From Nageia nagi (lineage: Eukaryota; Pinophyta): DNA of 64,000 bases. The stretch covers positions 171,182,001-171,246,000 of the forward strand of contig JBITNC010000001.1 in the NCBI GenBank assembly GCA_050084985.1. Reading direction: 5' to 3'. The notes beneath the pieces were generated by a model, which saw only the letters and a list, made by a program, of their open reading frames with translations, made no database searches and had not been told where the DNA came from. A program made the translations under genes and the position numbers. Positions 36,529 to 48,489 of the stretch are shown here, one piece after another (positions within the stretch are counted from its first letter, which is position 1; the number at the start of each line of letters is the position of its first letter).

Positions 36529-37138
36529 TATAGCCACCTAAATATGATTTATATTTTATATTAAATAATATTTTAGGTATAAAGAGTATAATTTGTAAAA
36601 GGTATTGAAAGTGTCAAAATGAATATCATAATCAATGTAATAGGTTCTAATATCAAGAAAAGCACCACATGTTACCTAATCCATGAAGATATCAAGAAGA
36701 AAATCACTTATTTATAACAATAAGATCAAGAAAAAATCATTCCCTATCAAGTAATAAGATATTAAATAGGTCAACTAATTATTTTTCCATATTCCAAATA
36801 ATAATGATGTTTCATAACACACCTATCTGAGGATTTTTTATCTTCTCTTCGCATTACTATTATATTGCTTAAGTTCATCTATATTCTCATCAGTTTTGGA
36901 TGTATTGACATAGTGCAAGGATTATTTGTAAGGTGTGCACATTATGATTATATTATCTATGGAGCTCCAAATATGGAAGGTAATATCTTGAAGGAAGTAT
37001 TTTAGATCTGATAAAGAGAGCACTTGATCCCATCTAATAATTGCATACATTTTCATAACTACCTCCATAATATCTCAATTGGTAGTTCATAGTGCAATAG
37101 TATCTTATTTAATTATAATTAATTATTTTTTCACTACA
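36529..37138 (+). repeat. Family G LTR, subtype C, plus strand
   Basis: Starts TATAGCCACCTAAATATG (ancestral TGTAG) and ends CACTACA, giving 5-bp inverted termini. TTTTGGTGAACC follows as the probable primer-binding site. The reverse complement recurs at 43055-43632 and 54006-54728. The first ~45 bp form an imperfect palindrome. The flanking gcaac (36524-36528) is the inverse of gttgc, one base from gttgt at 43050-43054. Confidence 0.82.
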
Positions 37139-37740
37139 TTTTGGTGAACCTAATATTAATTAAACACACAAACTTCTGATTGAGAGATTTTATCTTCATG
37201 GAAAAGATCTTGCACAAGTATATGATAATAAAGAATAAGTGAATAAGAAACATTCACACTATCTATAGCCTGTAACAATAACATACATGCACTTATTCCT
37301 TGCAACAACAACACACTGATAGCCTTATTCATTAATTAATGGATCTTGAAGGTGTTCAAAACTCATGAGATCCCTAGTATAAAAAAAAAGAGTCACCCCC
37401 ACCCATCAAGCATAGAGAAAAGAGTTGTTGGTGGCATCATGGGCTAGTAGCTAGACTGTATTGGAAAGTAGAGCCCAAGGTATCATTAATCCTTCAAGAT
37501 AAGAATTTCTAGTGAATTCTTAGGGCAACCAAAAAATACCATCTTCCATCATCTTATTTTTTTCTTTAGTCCCCCCACCATGGATTCCATAGGGGAAACC
37601 AAGTAAAAAAGGGTATACAAGAGCATGAAATAAAAATATTTTAAAGAATAATGGTTCAATTTCAATAATATATTTTTCTTCTTCAATTATTTGGATTATG
37701 CATTTCAATTTTCTCATTACTTATCTAAAGAGGGGAAAAA
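37139..37740 (+). mobile_element. Non-coding interior of a short G derivative, copy 1
   Basis: With LTRs on both sides (36529-37138 and 37741-38297) this makes an element of about 1.77 kb. It begins with the putative primer-binding site TGGTGAACC (37142) and ends with the polypurine tract AAAGAGGGGAAAAA (37727-37740). The 600 bp between hold no coding motif. The whole interior aligns with 52869-53416, including GAGTCACCCCCACCCATCAA and ATCATGGGCTAGTAGC, so this deleted form exists at least twice. Confidence 0.78.
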
Positions 37741-38297
37741 TATAGATGCATAAATATGATTTTTTATTAATTAATAAATCATATTTATTACATCAAGGAA
37801 TAATATTGTAAAAAGGATGTAAATGCACAATAAGAAATATAATGTACAAATATCAATGTAAAATTTTTATATATCAAGAAAAAAGGCATCTATAAAAGAA
37901 GATCAAAGCAAGATATTCCACATGCAATCAAGTCCAAGGAGAGTACCACAACTCAAGCAGTATCTTTAGACACCACCTATTAACCTTGGATTTGTTATGC
38001 CCTAATTGTAGTAATCAATTTTCTTTCTTTGTATGAGGATAGATTATTCAAAATTAAGGGCATCCATACCCTTCATTGATTGCATTATATGGTATGGGCA
38101 TTATTCTTTCTAAATCTAATGGAGTGGCATTTGGAACTTGAGAGCTTGGTTCTAATCCAAAGGGGGTCATGTTGCCACTCATTTCACATGTACTCAATGA
38201 GATTTAACCAATAATAAAGTTTGTTAGAGATAAAATCTAGCTCGCATTAATTAAAATATATATTGTAGACATACTAATGAATTATTTATGGTTTACA
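37741..38297 (+). repeat. Family G LTR, subtype B, plus strand
   Basis: Starts TATAGATGCATAAATATG, carries TATAAAAG (37891), ends GGTTTACA. It sits after a polypurine tract and before TGGTGAACTTGAC (38301-38313). It therefore serves as 3' LTR of the short derivative and 5' LTR of the coding copy downstream, as expected after unequal LTR recombination. Confidence 0.85.
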
Positions 38298-38421
38298 TTT
38301 TGGTGAACTTGACTATTTGAGAGGTTTTACTCTTACAAGCAATATCATACATAAATCTATGATAAAATATACATCATCAATACTATGTGTTATCTACATA
38401 CACAACATCTATGCCACTCTC

Positions 38422-39560
38422 ATGGCTACTACATAAGATATTATAGCCTTCATGAAGGCCATGATACCTAAACTTATAAAAATTGTTAAATAAGCCATTA
38501 CAAGACATCTGAAGCAAGTGTTTATAAGTGCTACTCAAAATCCTTATTAGGTCAAGCTAGCTAAGAGGGTTTCCAAAATTGAGACACATGATAAATACCA
38601 CTAGAAGCAACAATACTATGATGGTATCTTCACTTCACCCTTGTCAGAGAATATCCTCAACTTTTCCCTACTATCTGAACTCAAGACCCCCAAGTTCAAT
38701 ATGTTTAAAGGTTATTAATACCTAAAATAATATCTTATGAGATTTTAGGAGGAGTGCTTGCTAAAGTTGGGAGTTGAAGAGAATTTGATGGCCAATTTGT
38801 TCCTAAGGAATTTAAAGGGAGATGCTAACCAATGGTTCTATATGATGTCTCTCAATTCTATTGATTATTTCAAGTCCCTCATAAAAGCATTTATGGTTAA
38901 GTACAAGCATAATATCAAGGAGCAATCAACAATTATAGAGTTGTGTTCTCTATGCCAAGGTCCCAATGAGACAATGGATAAGTACATTCCATATTTCAAA
39001 AAGGTATGGCAATCTATAAGAAGAAAATTAGATGAAATTGAGATTTGGGGTATTTTATTGACTATATCCTTCCCATTATCAAGAAATATGCCATTGATTA
39101 TACTAATATGGGATTTGGAAGCATGAAAAAAAAGAGTTTTGGAAAATTAAAATGTTTTACTTGAGCTTGGAGTACTCAATTATGGATTTAATTATTATAA
39201 TAAAGAAGGCCATAGGCCTTATCAAAAGAAAGATGAGAAAAATGTTAATATGGTTGATGTACTTGCATTAAATATATCAGCCACATAAAGGGGCTCTAAG
39301 TTCACTTTTCCAATTCTTCTAAGATTTATATTCCAAGATATTGTAAATAAGGGACCCTTGAAACCTTAATATAGGAGAGCACAAGATGAAAATATGAATT
39401 TTAATAATCAAGATCTCTACTATTCTTATCACCAAAAGAGAGGTCATTCTACAAACCAATGCAAACCACTAGAGGCTATAATCTTGGATTTGATTGCATA
39501 AGGTAAGTATGAATTAAAGGACATAATAGAGGCTCCTAATTACTAAACCAACACTATTTT
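38422..39560 (+). pseudogene. gag: Tat-like gypsy gag remnant (family G)
   Basis: The best-preserved part (38758-39126) reads LGVEENLMANLFLRNLKGDA and WF, then FKSLIKAFMVKY and ETMDKYIPYFKKVW, the retrotransposon gag fold with its usual W.F...K.F motifs. Upstream, from about 38660, PKFNMFKGY corresponds to P.F..F.G. A zinc-knuckle relative, YHQKRGHSTNQC (about 39430-39465), has Tyr or Ser where the first Cys residues belong. Stops interrupt each part. Gag would build the particle. The protein starts near ATG 38422, judged from reading-frame continuity only. Confidence 0.82.
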
Positions 39561-39699
39561 AGTGGATGAAGATATATATGAAGCAATTCAAAAAGATAAT
39601 CAAAGATTAATCCCTAATCCTATCATAACTAAGAAAGTAATTCTTTTATCTAATTCCAAGTTATATAATATGATATAACAACTAAAAAATACCTAAAAA

Positions 39700-41520
39700 A
39701 AAATCAATTTGTATGAGCTTATTAGCATTTGTAAGCCTCATAAGGAGATCATGTATGATGTGTTTAAAAAAGAGAAGGCCCCTAATAACATTTTTGCTAT
39801 CACTTTTTCTAAGAAAAACCATTCCTTTCAAGATTATTATGTCATTAATTTTGATGATAAAGAGTTTCCTAAAAAGAAAATACTTGATAAGTACCTAGCT
39901 CTCTTTATCACACCTAGGGTTGAGGGATGGTAAATTAATATATCTATGGTAGATTCTAGATCTAGTGTTAAAATTTGCTCATAAAATATTTTTACAAAAT
40001 CTAGAGAAGAATGGCTTTCAAAATGAATCCATGGATGAGTCCACCCTTCACATAAGAGGTTTTTGATAGTGTGTTTAAAAGTGCACTTATTATTGTCTCT
40101 CTTCCAATAAAATTAGCACCAAGAGTGATTTATTATTTATTCCATGTCATGAATGGGAAGCTTTCCAATAATTTGCTCTTAGGGATATCTTAGATCTATG
40201 GGATGGTGTTGGTTTCATCCATCTTACACAATTTCCTCAAGTTTGAGTATGAAGAAAAAATCCACATAGTGGTAGTAGATCTAAAGCCTTATACACTATG
40301 TAGTTTAGTAGATCTAGAGATTGATTGATTGGATATGCATAATATAAATTTGTTTATTATTCCTTAAAAGGAGAAATAATCTACATTAGTCAAAGAACAA
40401 ACATAGGTAAAAGTTATTGAGATTGGTATGGTTACATACAAAATTTAGAACTTGGATCCCATGAACTTTGCCAAAGATCTTTGATAACCCAAAATAGTGT
40501 TGTATGAACAATATACACACTAAGTGGAAGGGAATTCACATTATACAGATAAATATCAATAAAATCCTTCTTGCTCCATAGATTTTTTGTTACCTTCTCT
40601 TGATCTTAAGATAGACAAAAAGATGTACTTAGATATAAGTAAGCTTTGTAGTGACTCTTTACCATCTTTTGCTAAAAAGTACATGGAACAAAATTGCAAT
40701 TATAAAGGAGGGGGTATAGGAAAATTAGAGTAGTTATTTCATTATTTTCCATCATGTTTAGGTTCTCATAAATATAATAAAGTTTTATGATATATTTAGT
40801 CCATTTTCAAATCTTCAAGACCTATTAAGTTTATTTCACAATGCAACTTGATTGAACTTTCAAATGGAATTGATGGGGACTTATGGATTGTTGTTGATAT
40901 TCCACTTAATTTTGATTGTTGTGCCAATGATGATATTTTTATTGAATACATGGGGGTATATTATGAGCTTTCCAAGTCAAATAATAAAATAAACCCATAA
41001 TATGTCCTTAGTCAACATGAATACTTTGGGCATGAGAAAGATTTTAGTGAAGTGTTTCAAGCACAATAGGTTACTAATGAGGAGGATAAGATGACTGATG
41101 TTCCTAGGTTGGAGGAGATTTATTATTTATTTCAAAAAGAAGATGAGCTAACATTTATAGTTGGAGAGTTACTTGATTTTAATATTGGCACTATTGAACA
41201 ACCAAGGGAGGTAAATATTAGAGCTCGTCTTGATCAAAATTAGTGAGAAAGATACAATGATTTAAGTTACTTACACACAATATAAATTTTTCTTAGTATT
41301 ACTTTGATATGCTTGGTTTAGATCCATATTTTTTCATGCATATTTTAACAATAAAAAATGGGTATAAACATGTAAATAAAAATATTAGAAAGATGCATCC
41401 CTCTAAAGCACTGTTGGTAAACCCTTTGAAATACCTCATGGCCAAGCAACATCTTTCAAGAAGGGTAGAAAAGTGGATGATGTTATTATAAGACCTTGAT
41501 ATTAATGTTATGAAATAAAA
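39700..41520 (+). pseudogene. pol: Protease region and reverse-transcriptase stub (family G)
   Basis: ICKPHKEIMYDVFKKEKAP and VINFDDKEFP (39715-39900) are the conserved gag-protease linker of Tat-type gypsy elements. ISMVDSRSSVKICS (about 39940) is the protease site with DSG or DGG changed to DSR. After a decayed stretch, PREVNIRARL (about 41205) and LGLDPYFFMHIL and NIRKMHPSKALLV (41312-41419) are the residues just before reverse transcriptase. They are followed in frame by NPLKYLMAKQHLSRR, which belongs after RT and the first RNase H. All RT motifs, including the catalytic YxDD, are missing between them. Confidence 0.8.
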
Positions 41521-41699
41521 TTTTGTGAAGATATAAATAATTATATTTATAATATATGAATTCACCTATAATGATGGTATTATGATACATGATACATTCC
41601 TAGATGATTATGAGCAGTATAGATCATTTCAACAAAGTTCATGCCATGCCAAGGGGTGCCCACATCATTATGGTAATTAATGGAAGATCCATAATGAGT

Positions 41700-42300
41700 A
41701 TGTATGATTCATAAATAATGAAAATTAGGATTGGATATTGTATTTTGATATATCAAAGCACACATATGGATTAGGAGTAGGTATCATACCTTTTTCACCT
41801 TCTAATGATGTGATTCCCATGGCTTACATACTTGGTTTCGAATGCATTAATAATATGCAATCGTATGAGGTATTGATCCTAATATTGAAAGTTGGTATGG
41901 TTATAAAAATTATCCATCTCAAAATATATGGTGATTCACATATTTCATTATTCAAGCTAATGATATTTACAACAAAAAGGCTAAAAATTGCATCCATACA
42001 AAGAAGTGGTTGCTCAACTACTTGATCATTTTGAAACATACATCATTCAAAATATTCCTAGAACTAATAACAAATATTCAAATGCCATGGAAAGTACAAC
42101 ATCCTTGGAACCCATTAAAATAGAACATTAAGGGATCATCCTATTAATGAAACATATTATGTTATGTCTTAGGAAGGTGCTACTCCATCATGCTATGCAT
42201 ATATTTATATTTACTTAAAGGATCAAACAATTCCTTAATATTTATATAGAAGTGAATTGATAAGGTTGAAAAGAACAACCCTCAAGTATGTTATCATTGG
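41700..42300 (+). pseudogene. pol: Additional (Tat-type) RNase H domain remnant
   Basis: YFDISKHTYGLGVGIIPFSP (about 41738) followed by MAYILGFECINNMQSYEVL corresponds to the plant Tat-lineage second RNase H: YFDGS-like start and the E.TNN.AEYEAL motif, with several key residues altered. A frame change near 42000 continues into KEVVAQLLDHFETYIIQNIP, then PRTNNKYSNAM, the usual end of this domain. The first acidic residue is kept (FD). The AEYEAL acidic residue is displaced by SYEVL. This extra RNase H is the main reason for assigning family G to the Tat lineage. Confidence 0.78.
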
Positions 42301-43054
42301 TGATATTTTTTATATAAGATTATTTTATGGATCTCTCTTGAGATGCCACATGCATCATTAAACTAAAACAACTCTTGAGCAAGAACATGAAGGGTTATGT
42401 GGGGGTGTTTATTTTCCAATCTATTATATACAAATATTGTATACATTATATACTATTGGCCATAAATGGAAGAAGATTGTAACGAGCATATTAAAGGCCA
42501 TTTACAATGTCATAAATAGTCCAATATTGAGAGGATGTCATCACAAGAGATTAATCCAATAGTTGCACCATGTCCATTTGTAATTTGGGGAATTAATCTA
42601 ATTTCCATGATCAATCCACATTATAGAGAGGGGCATAAATTCATCATAATAGCCATAAAGTTCACAACCAAATGGGTAGAATTTGTACCAATGAATTATG
42701 TTGTCCAAGAAAAGATCATTAAGTTCCTCATTGAAAATATCATCACAAGATTTAACATGCCATAACAATTGATCATGGATAATGGTACAAAATTCAAAGG
42801 CAAGGAAATGAAATCTTTCTATTTAAGAAGTTTCATATTACTTAAATGTTTTCTTCTATTTATTATCCATGAGGTAATGGTCAATTTGAAGCTTATAACA
42901 AGAACATAAAGAGAATCCTCTCAAATACATTTAATAGGTATAAGAAATATTGGCATGAGAAACTGCCATATGTATTATGGGTATATAGAAATAACATTAG
43001 AATTTCTATAAGGGAAACACCATTTTCCTTAGTTTATAGTAATGAGGTTGTTGT
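42301..43054 (+). pseudogene. pol: Gypsy integrase core, truncated by an LTR (family G)
   Basis: The core is read in two main frames: FVIWGINLISMINPHYREGH and FIIIAIKFTTKWVEFVPM (42565-42720; the first catalytic Asp is the D-to-N change in GINLI), IDHG..TKFKGKE around 42775, and YYPRGNGQFEAYNKNIKRIL (about 42860) with the catalytic Glu present. It ends at TPFSLVYSNEVVV. At 43055 the frame runs into an inverted G LTR, so the C-terminus is missing here. That C-terminus occurs on the minus strand at 35576-36523. Confidence 0.87.
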
Positions 43055-43632
43055 TTTAGTCATAAAATAATTTATTATAATTAAACAAGATACTATTACA
43101 CTATGAACTACCAATTGAGATATTATGGAGGTAGAGATGAACATTTATGCAATTACTGGATAGGATAAGATGTTCTCTTTATCATATTTGAGATACTTTG
43201 CTTAGGATAGGGTTACCTTCTAGATCAAGAGTTTTGTAGATCAAAGAATCATTTCATTCACATCTTGTAAAAATTTCTTGCATGACATTGACATCTCCAA
43301 ACTTGATGAGAATAAAGATGAGATTAAGCAATGTAATATTAATGTAAAGAGAAGATAACATATCCTCATATAGGTGGTGTTATAAAATATCATTATTATT
43401 CAAAATATGGAATAATCATTATCTGACCTATCTAATATCCAACTACTTGATAGGGAATTCTTTTCTCTTTATCTTCTTTTATAGTTGAGCACCTTTCTTC
43501 TTGAGATCTTCATGAATTACATAGCATGTGATACATTTTTTGATATTAGCACCAATTTCATTGATTATTATGTTTCTTTGACACTTTCAATACTCTTGAT
43601 GCCTAAATATGATTTTATATAAAATAGAAATC
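43055..43632 (-). repeat. Family G LTR, subtype C, minus strand, truncated
   Basis: Reverse complement of 36529-37138. It starts TTTAGTCATAAAATAATT (LTR end inverted) and breaks off at about 43632 within the palindromic head, having lost the last ~17 bp present at 54728. It disrupts the integrase frame. Confidence 0.78.
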
Positions 43633-43689
43633 TTTATAAAATATGATATTATATAAAAAATGAGATCAAATATGGCTTTCATTGCTTCA

Positions 43690-43827
43690 AAAATGGAGGT
43701 AAGGAAGGACCTTCACCAAAGGTTCAAACCACTACAAAAAGTTTTATTTTTTTAGAATTTTTTCTTCTCTATTTCTTTAGACATGTAATTCCATTTCTTT
43801 TCATTACACCTACAAAGATGGGGAAAA
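43690..43827 (+). repeat. G element 3' untranslated scrap and polypurine tract
   Basis: Begins AAGGAAGGACCTTCACCAAAGG, matching the left arm of the 35250-35575 palindrome, and ends in AAAGATGGGGAAAA (43814-43827) directly before an LTR. About 43655-43689 is a scrap of a subtype B LTR. Confidence 0.7.
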
Positions 43828-44159
43828 TGTAGCCACATAAATATGATTTTTATTTTATATAAAATCATATTTAATAATAATTCATTATTTATTATTTATA
43901 TCAATAATAATGAATTAGGGAACCATGTATTTTGGATTTGTGAATCTCATTGAGCTATTATTTTACCCTTTACCTTATGTTCTTAGAATAGTTAGTTTGA
44001 ACCTTTGGTATCTCAATCTTAAAGAGCTTGATTTTGATCCAAAGGCAATCATGTGATAACTCATTTCACATGTACTTGATGAGATCTATTCAATAATGAA
44101 ATCCTCATGTCACTTAGAGATAAAATCTAACTTGCATTGATATATATATATATTGATAT
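43828..44159 (+). repeat. Family G LTR, left part, interrupted by copia copy 2
   Basis: Starts TGTAGCCACATAAATATG, the one G LTR here with intact TG termini. It reads through GATTTTGATCCAAAGG and GAGATCTATTCAATAATGAA up to the copia insertion. The remainder resumes at 52806-52868 and ends in GGTTTATA followed by TTTTAGTGAACC. Confidence 0.8.
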
Positions 44160-44659
44160 TGTTGGAATGTATAATGCATTATTGTAAAGGTTTTGTAATA
44201 ATATTCTATGTAAATTCACTAATATTTAAGGTTATCATTTGATACCTTAAGTATTTAAGTGAATATGATAATGTAACTTGTCTCACACTCCATGTCATGA
44301 GCATGCCCTTGGGTAAAAGTATGTGCATGTCATGTTATTATACATTGGATAAAAGAGTGATACAAAGAGGGATTTTGGCCTATAAATAGAAGGCTCCCTC
44401 TTTGTGATTACACATCAATTGTGGAGTAAAGTTATGCTATAGGATAGAACTATAGGAGATAAGATTAGGAAGATTGTAAGAGAGTTGTATTTGTGATTGA
44501 AGTAAAGATCTAGTTAGTGGATGTACTCTTAGTTGAAGGAACTACTTACATCTTGTGTTATCTTTTTGAGATTGCTTTGTGAGTTAGTTAGATGTGTTTT
44601 GTGAGATTTCATGTGATCTTAGTTGTTTAGGAATTATCTTGTTAATGTTAGTTCCTTAA
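44160..44659 (+). repeat. 5' LTR of copia copy 2
   Basis: Starts TGTTGGAATGTATAATGC, holds TATAAATAG at 44381-44389 and ends GTTCCTTAA, where the 3' LTR still has TTCCTTCA. It is followed by TTTGATATAAAAGC (44661-44674), a three-mismatch version of the initiator-Met primer-binding site. Confidence 0.9.
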
Positions 44660-44674
44660 ATTTGATATAAAAGC

Positions 44675-47540
44675 TTCTTGGTAGCTCCTCTTCACATCCT
44701 TAGTGTGGAAGCTCTGCTTCATCAACATTCTTAGAGGTTGTTCATCCTTATTAATCTTCTTTTGAGGTTTACTCTTCTTGTTTGAGGTAAAGCAATTTAG
44801 AGGTATAATCCCATATCCTTTTTTTGTTCATTTTTGATACTAACATTTTTTTATGATTATATTATTGCTCATTTTATGTGTTCTACTAACATTGTTTTTT
44901 ATGTTAAGTAATTGGGCAATAATATATTATGGTCAAATAGCAATTTTTTTACCTCTTATGTTATATGCAGTTTTTTTGAAATTGCTACACATTTAAGAAA
45001 AGAAGTTATTCTACAAAATTTATGTAATATTAATTTGTAATATTACATAATATACTAAGAAATATAATGCGATTTTTTTTTTCTAACCATTGTTGAGGAT
45101 ATGCATTTTTTTCCAAAAAAAGGAGGGTTAATTTACAAATTGCAACATTTCATAAGTTTTTTTAATATATTTGCAATTTTTTTTTAAAAAGGAAAAGGGT
45201 ACTTCTATAAAAATTTCAATATTTTTATTTAGATAATAATGTTTTCTCCCTAGAAATATAACATCCAATATAATTAAAGCCCATTCAATAGTTGGGGAGT
45301 ATCATCCATAATTGGGGGCATCTAGAACCTTGTGTACTACAAACTAGGCAACTCCCTCACATAGCCATGGCCGATCATGTGGAGTCAAAAAGTTTTTTTC
45401 CCATAGCTTATGCTGCTCCATGGCCTCCTCCATTACCTCACAGTTGTTTTAGAATATGCAGTGGCCTTTATCTCCTCATGGCCTCCTGCCAACCCTACCC
45501 CCCCTCAAGGCCTATTACCACCTCATGACCCCTATTTGCCTCTCCACCATGACCTTTATAGGCCCTTTACCTTCCACAAATCCTTTTCTATGACCCTCCA
45601 AACCCTTAGCCCTATGACCACCATGACCTGTTGTCACCTATTAGCACTGCCAACCTCCTTACTCACCTTAGCACCTCTACTTATCCTTGCGACCACTATT
45701 GTAAAAAAAGGGGGGGGGGCCTAGATAGGTGCATAGCAAGCATTTCTCCTTTCTAAATTTTTTTTCACCTCTTTCCTCCTCTCATGCATTATGATTCTTT
45801 CCTTAGAATAAAATAGTTTTTGTTGTGTTTGTGCATTTAAGTTTTTTGATTACTTGCAACATTGTTTTTTACATCCATTAAATGCTCCTACAAAGCAATG
45901 CCTTTTTTTCTCCTTCTTGGTAAAAGGAAGGGTGGTCATCATTATTTTACCTACAAAGCATTTATTTTTCTCTAACTTGGAGTATTTCCTTAAACTACTT
46001 GGAGTGCTAGTAAGAGTATAATAAATACTTACTTGTTTAAAAGGAGAAAATCATTGTGAAGTAGAAAATATTTAAAGCATTTTGTTTTTTAATACCTATA
46101 ATTAAATTATCTAAGCATTTTTTTAGCTTAGTATTAATTTTTTAGTATCTATTAAAGTCACCAAGGAAAATAGTTAGCATTTCTACTTTTCTTACTTAAA
46201 ATTTTGTTTCTAAGGTAAAAATACAAATTCTTTGCTAAATGCTATTTTCTTAAGGGATCATGATTTTAAGTAAAAAGGGGAAATTTTTTTGAAATTCATT
46301 ACTTAAATATTTATATCCTTATGCAAACATGATATGTCTATTGCTTGAGTTAATAATGCAGGTTTAGGACTTAAATTTTTAAGTTAATGATGCAGTTTTT
46401 TATTTAATGCTTAGAACTTAAATTTTTAAGTTAAAAGATGCATGCTTATTGCTTAAATTTTTTAAGTTATGGAATAATGCATGCTTATTTAATTTTTTAA
46501 GTTATGGAAATAATGCATGTTTATTCTTGGGTATTTAGTTTATGCTTAAGTATTTATTCCTTATGCAAAGTTAATAAATAAACTTATGCAAATTATAAGA
46601 ATGATGCATATTTCTTTTAAGTTATGAATGGTGCATATTTATTACTTAAGTTATGGAATGATGCATGAATCATTGTTGCCTATATTTTTTTTGCAAAGTA
46701 TAGAATAGACTTATGCAAAAATAGGAATGATGTAAAGATGTCCTTTAGGGATTGGTAAACAAAAACTATTAGACACTAAATTTTCATTTTTTGAATGGAT
46801 GATGTTTTACTTATGCTCTTTTACTTCATATTTTGCATTTTGATTTATTTGCTTATGTAAATAAAAATGCAAACATTGAAATGAGAAACCCCCTAAAATG
46901 AACACATCCACACGTACATTCTACAACATGATTTATTTTGGGATCCATGAGGTGAGAACAACCAAACTAGAGCCTTTAAGTTTGATGATACAAGTGGTGA
47001 AAAGTCCATACTTTTCAGTTGCCCCTAAGTCCTTTATTAGTCTAGATTTAACTCTAATAGGTGGACAAGTATGTGTGTAGTGATACCACATATCTGTACA
47101 TCCATTCAAGGATTATCCTAATAACCTAGGAGGATAACTTGAAACCTAATCAAGATTAATAATTTGGTTGATCGAATAAACATCAAAACCTTGGAAAATG
47201 GCTAGTACTCCTCCTTGTGAGAGTATATTATTGCCCAAGAGGAACTAATTGAGGATTGGTAGAACCTGGGCTCCTCTTGTGTGGGCATCTAGGTGAAAAT
47301 TTGATTTTAGATAAGAAAACAAGTCTCAACAATGTCACTCTACATCTATGATTCTTGAGATGAGAAATGTATTTGGGTACATGGGTTATTATTTGAATTG
47401 TAAAACATTTGCACTTATGAATAAAATAAAGCATTTTTTTAGTGTTAAATATAATATGTATTATTTACTTGGTTAAACATTAACATTTAATATTATTTAT
47501 TGAAACCACATGCTTATTATTTCACATCCTTGTGTAGCAA
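44675..47540 (+). other. Long untranslated leader of copia copy 2
   Basis: About 2.87 kb, matching copy 1 in length and layout. It has T-rich runs, then a C-rich block (45289-45708) ending in a G run (about 45710-45719), then a region of ATGCATATTTATT-like repeats (about 46320-46720). A final part (46850-47540) aligns with copy 1. Frames in the C-rich block give Pro/Leu-rich low-complexity peptides with no domain. Confidence 0.7.
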
Positions 47541-48460
47541 ATGGGAGAATCCTTTTTATCCAAACACATTCTTAATGGTTCCAACTATGAGATTTGGGAA
47601 CCATAGATGAGAGTTGAATTGCAAGCAAGAAAGCTTTGGTAAATAGTGAATGAAAACCTTGTTCCTCCTATAGATGAGAAAGCACTAGAGGCTTACAACA
47701 TGAAAAATGAATTAACAACCTCCATGATTTACTGTGTAGTTTTAGATTATGTGTTCCTGATGATTTCCTCTTCAATATCGATAAAGGAAGCTTGGGATAA
47801 GCTTAAACAAATCTATTTTAGTTCAAACTTTTCAAAAAGGTTTACTATTCTCCAAAAGTTGCTCCAATCTCGTCAAGGGCAAGATGAAAATATGGCTATC
47901 TACTTGAACAAAATTATTGACCTAAAGATCCAACTTGTTGCTTGTGGATGCAATTGGATCAATGATGAGTTCATGGTCTTCATCATTCTTTAAAGCTTTT
48001 TTTTTTTAAATTTGAAAACTTTGTAATGGTTATGGAAATAAGGCTTTATGATGATTAAGAAGTCTTCTCTCTTGAGAACCTTTCTAGGCACCTATTGAAG
48101 CATGAGAAAACCCTTAACAATAAGGTGTTGATTGTTTCTCCTAAGAATAATAAAATTGCCATTGGAGCAACCAAAACTTATTTCAAGAAGAACTTCAACC
48201 ATCAAAATAAATCTTATCCTTCTTTCTCCCAAAGGTTTGAGAAAAGAGGAAATGGTTACATCAATAGCATAAATAATAGAAACAACAACCATAGTAGTAG
48301 AAATAATGGCAACAACAACCACTTCAAGCAAATATATAGAAAAGACAAAGCAAACATTCCTTATCCTAAGGAAAAATTTGATGGTAATTGTAACTATTAT
48401 GGGTTGATTGCTACAAAAACAAAAGAGAGAAAAAGTTCAAAAGTAATAGAAATGTAAAGA
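47541..48460 (+). pseudogene. gag: Copia gag remnant, copy 2
   Basis: Opens MGESFLSKHILNGSNYEIWE with a stop soon after (Trp expected). The longest part (47646-47993) covers the gag core: LEAYNMKNELTTSMIYCVVL, ISIKEAWDKLKQIYFSSNF and LQSRQGQDENMAIYLNKI. After a T-run frameshift near 48000 the protein continues at 48095 with a basic, Asn-rich linker. The zinc knuckle is reduced to CNYYG, having lost its second Cys and the rest of the CCHC. It is better preserved than copy 1 but not functional. Confidence 0.88.
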
Positions 48461-48489
48461 ACTACAAAGGAAAAGAAAATATTCATGCT

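Noticed and set aside
45292-45724. Overlapping Pro/Leu-rich frames of 78 and 104 codons as a gene.
   Set aside because: Same C-rich leader block of copia copy 2. No conservation with copy 1, and the frame ends in a G-run artefact.
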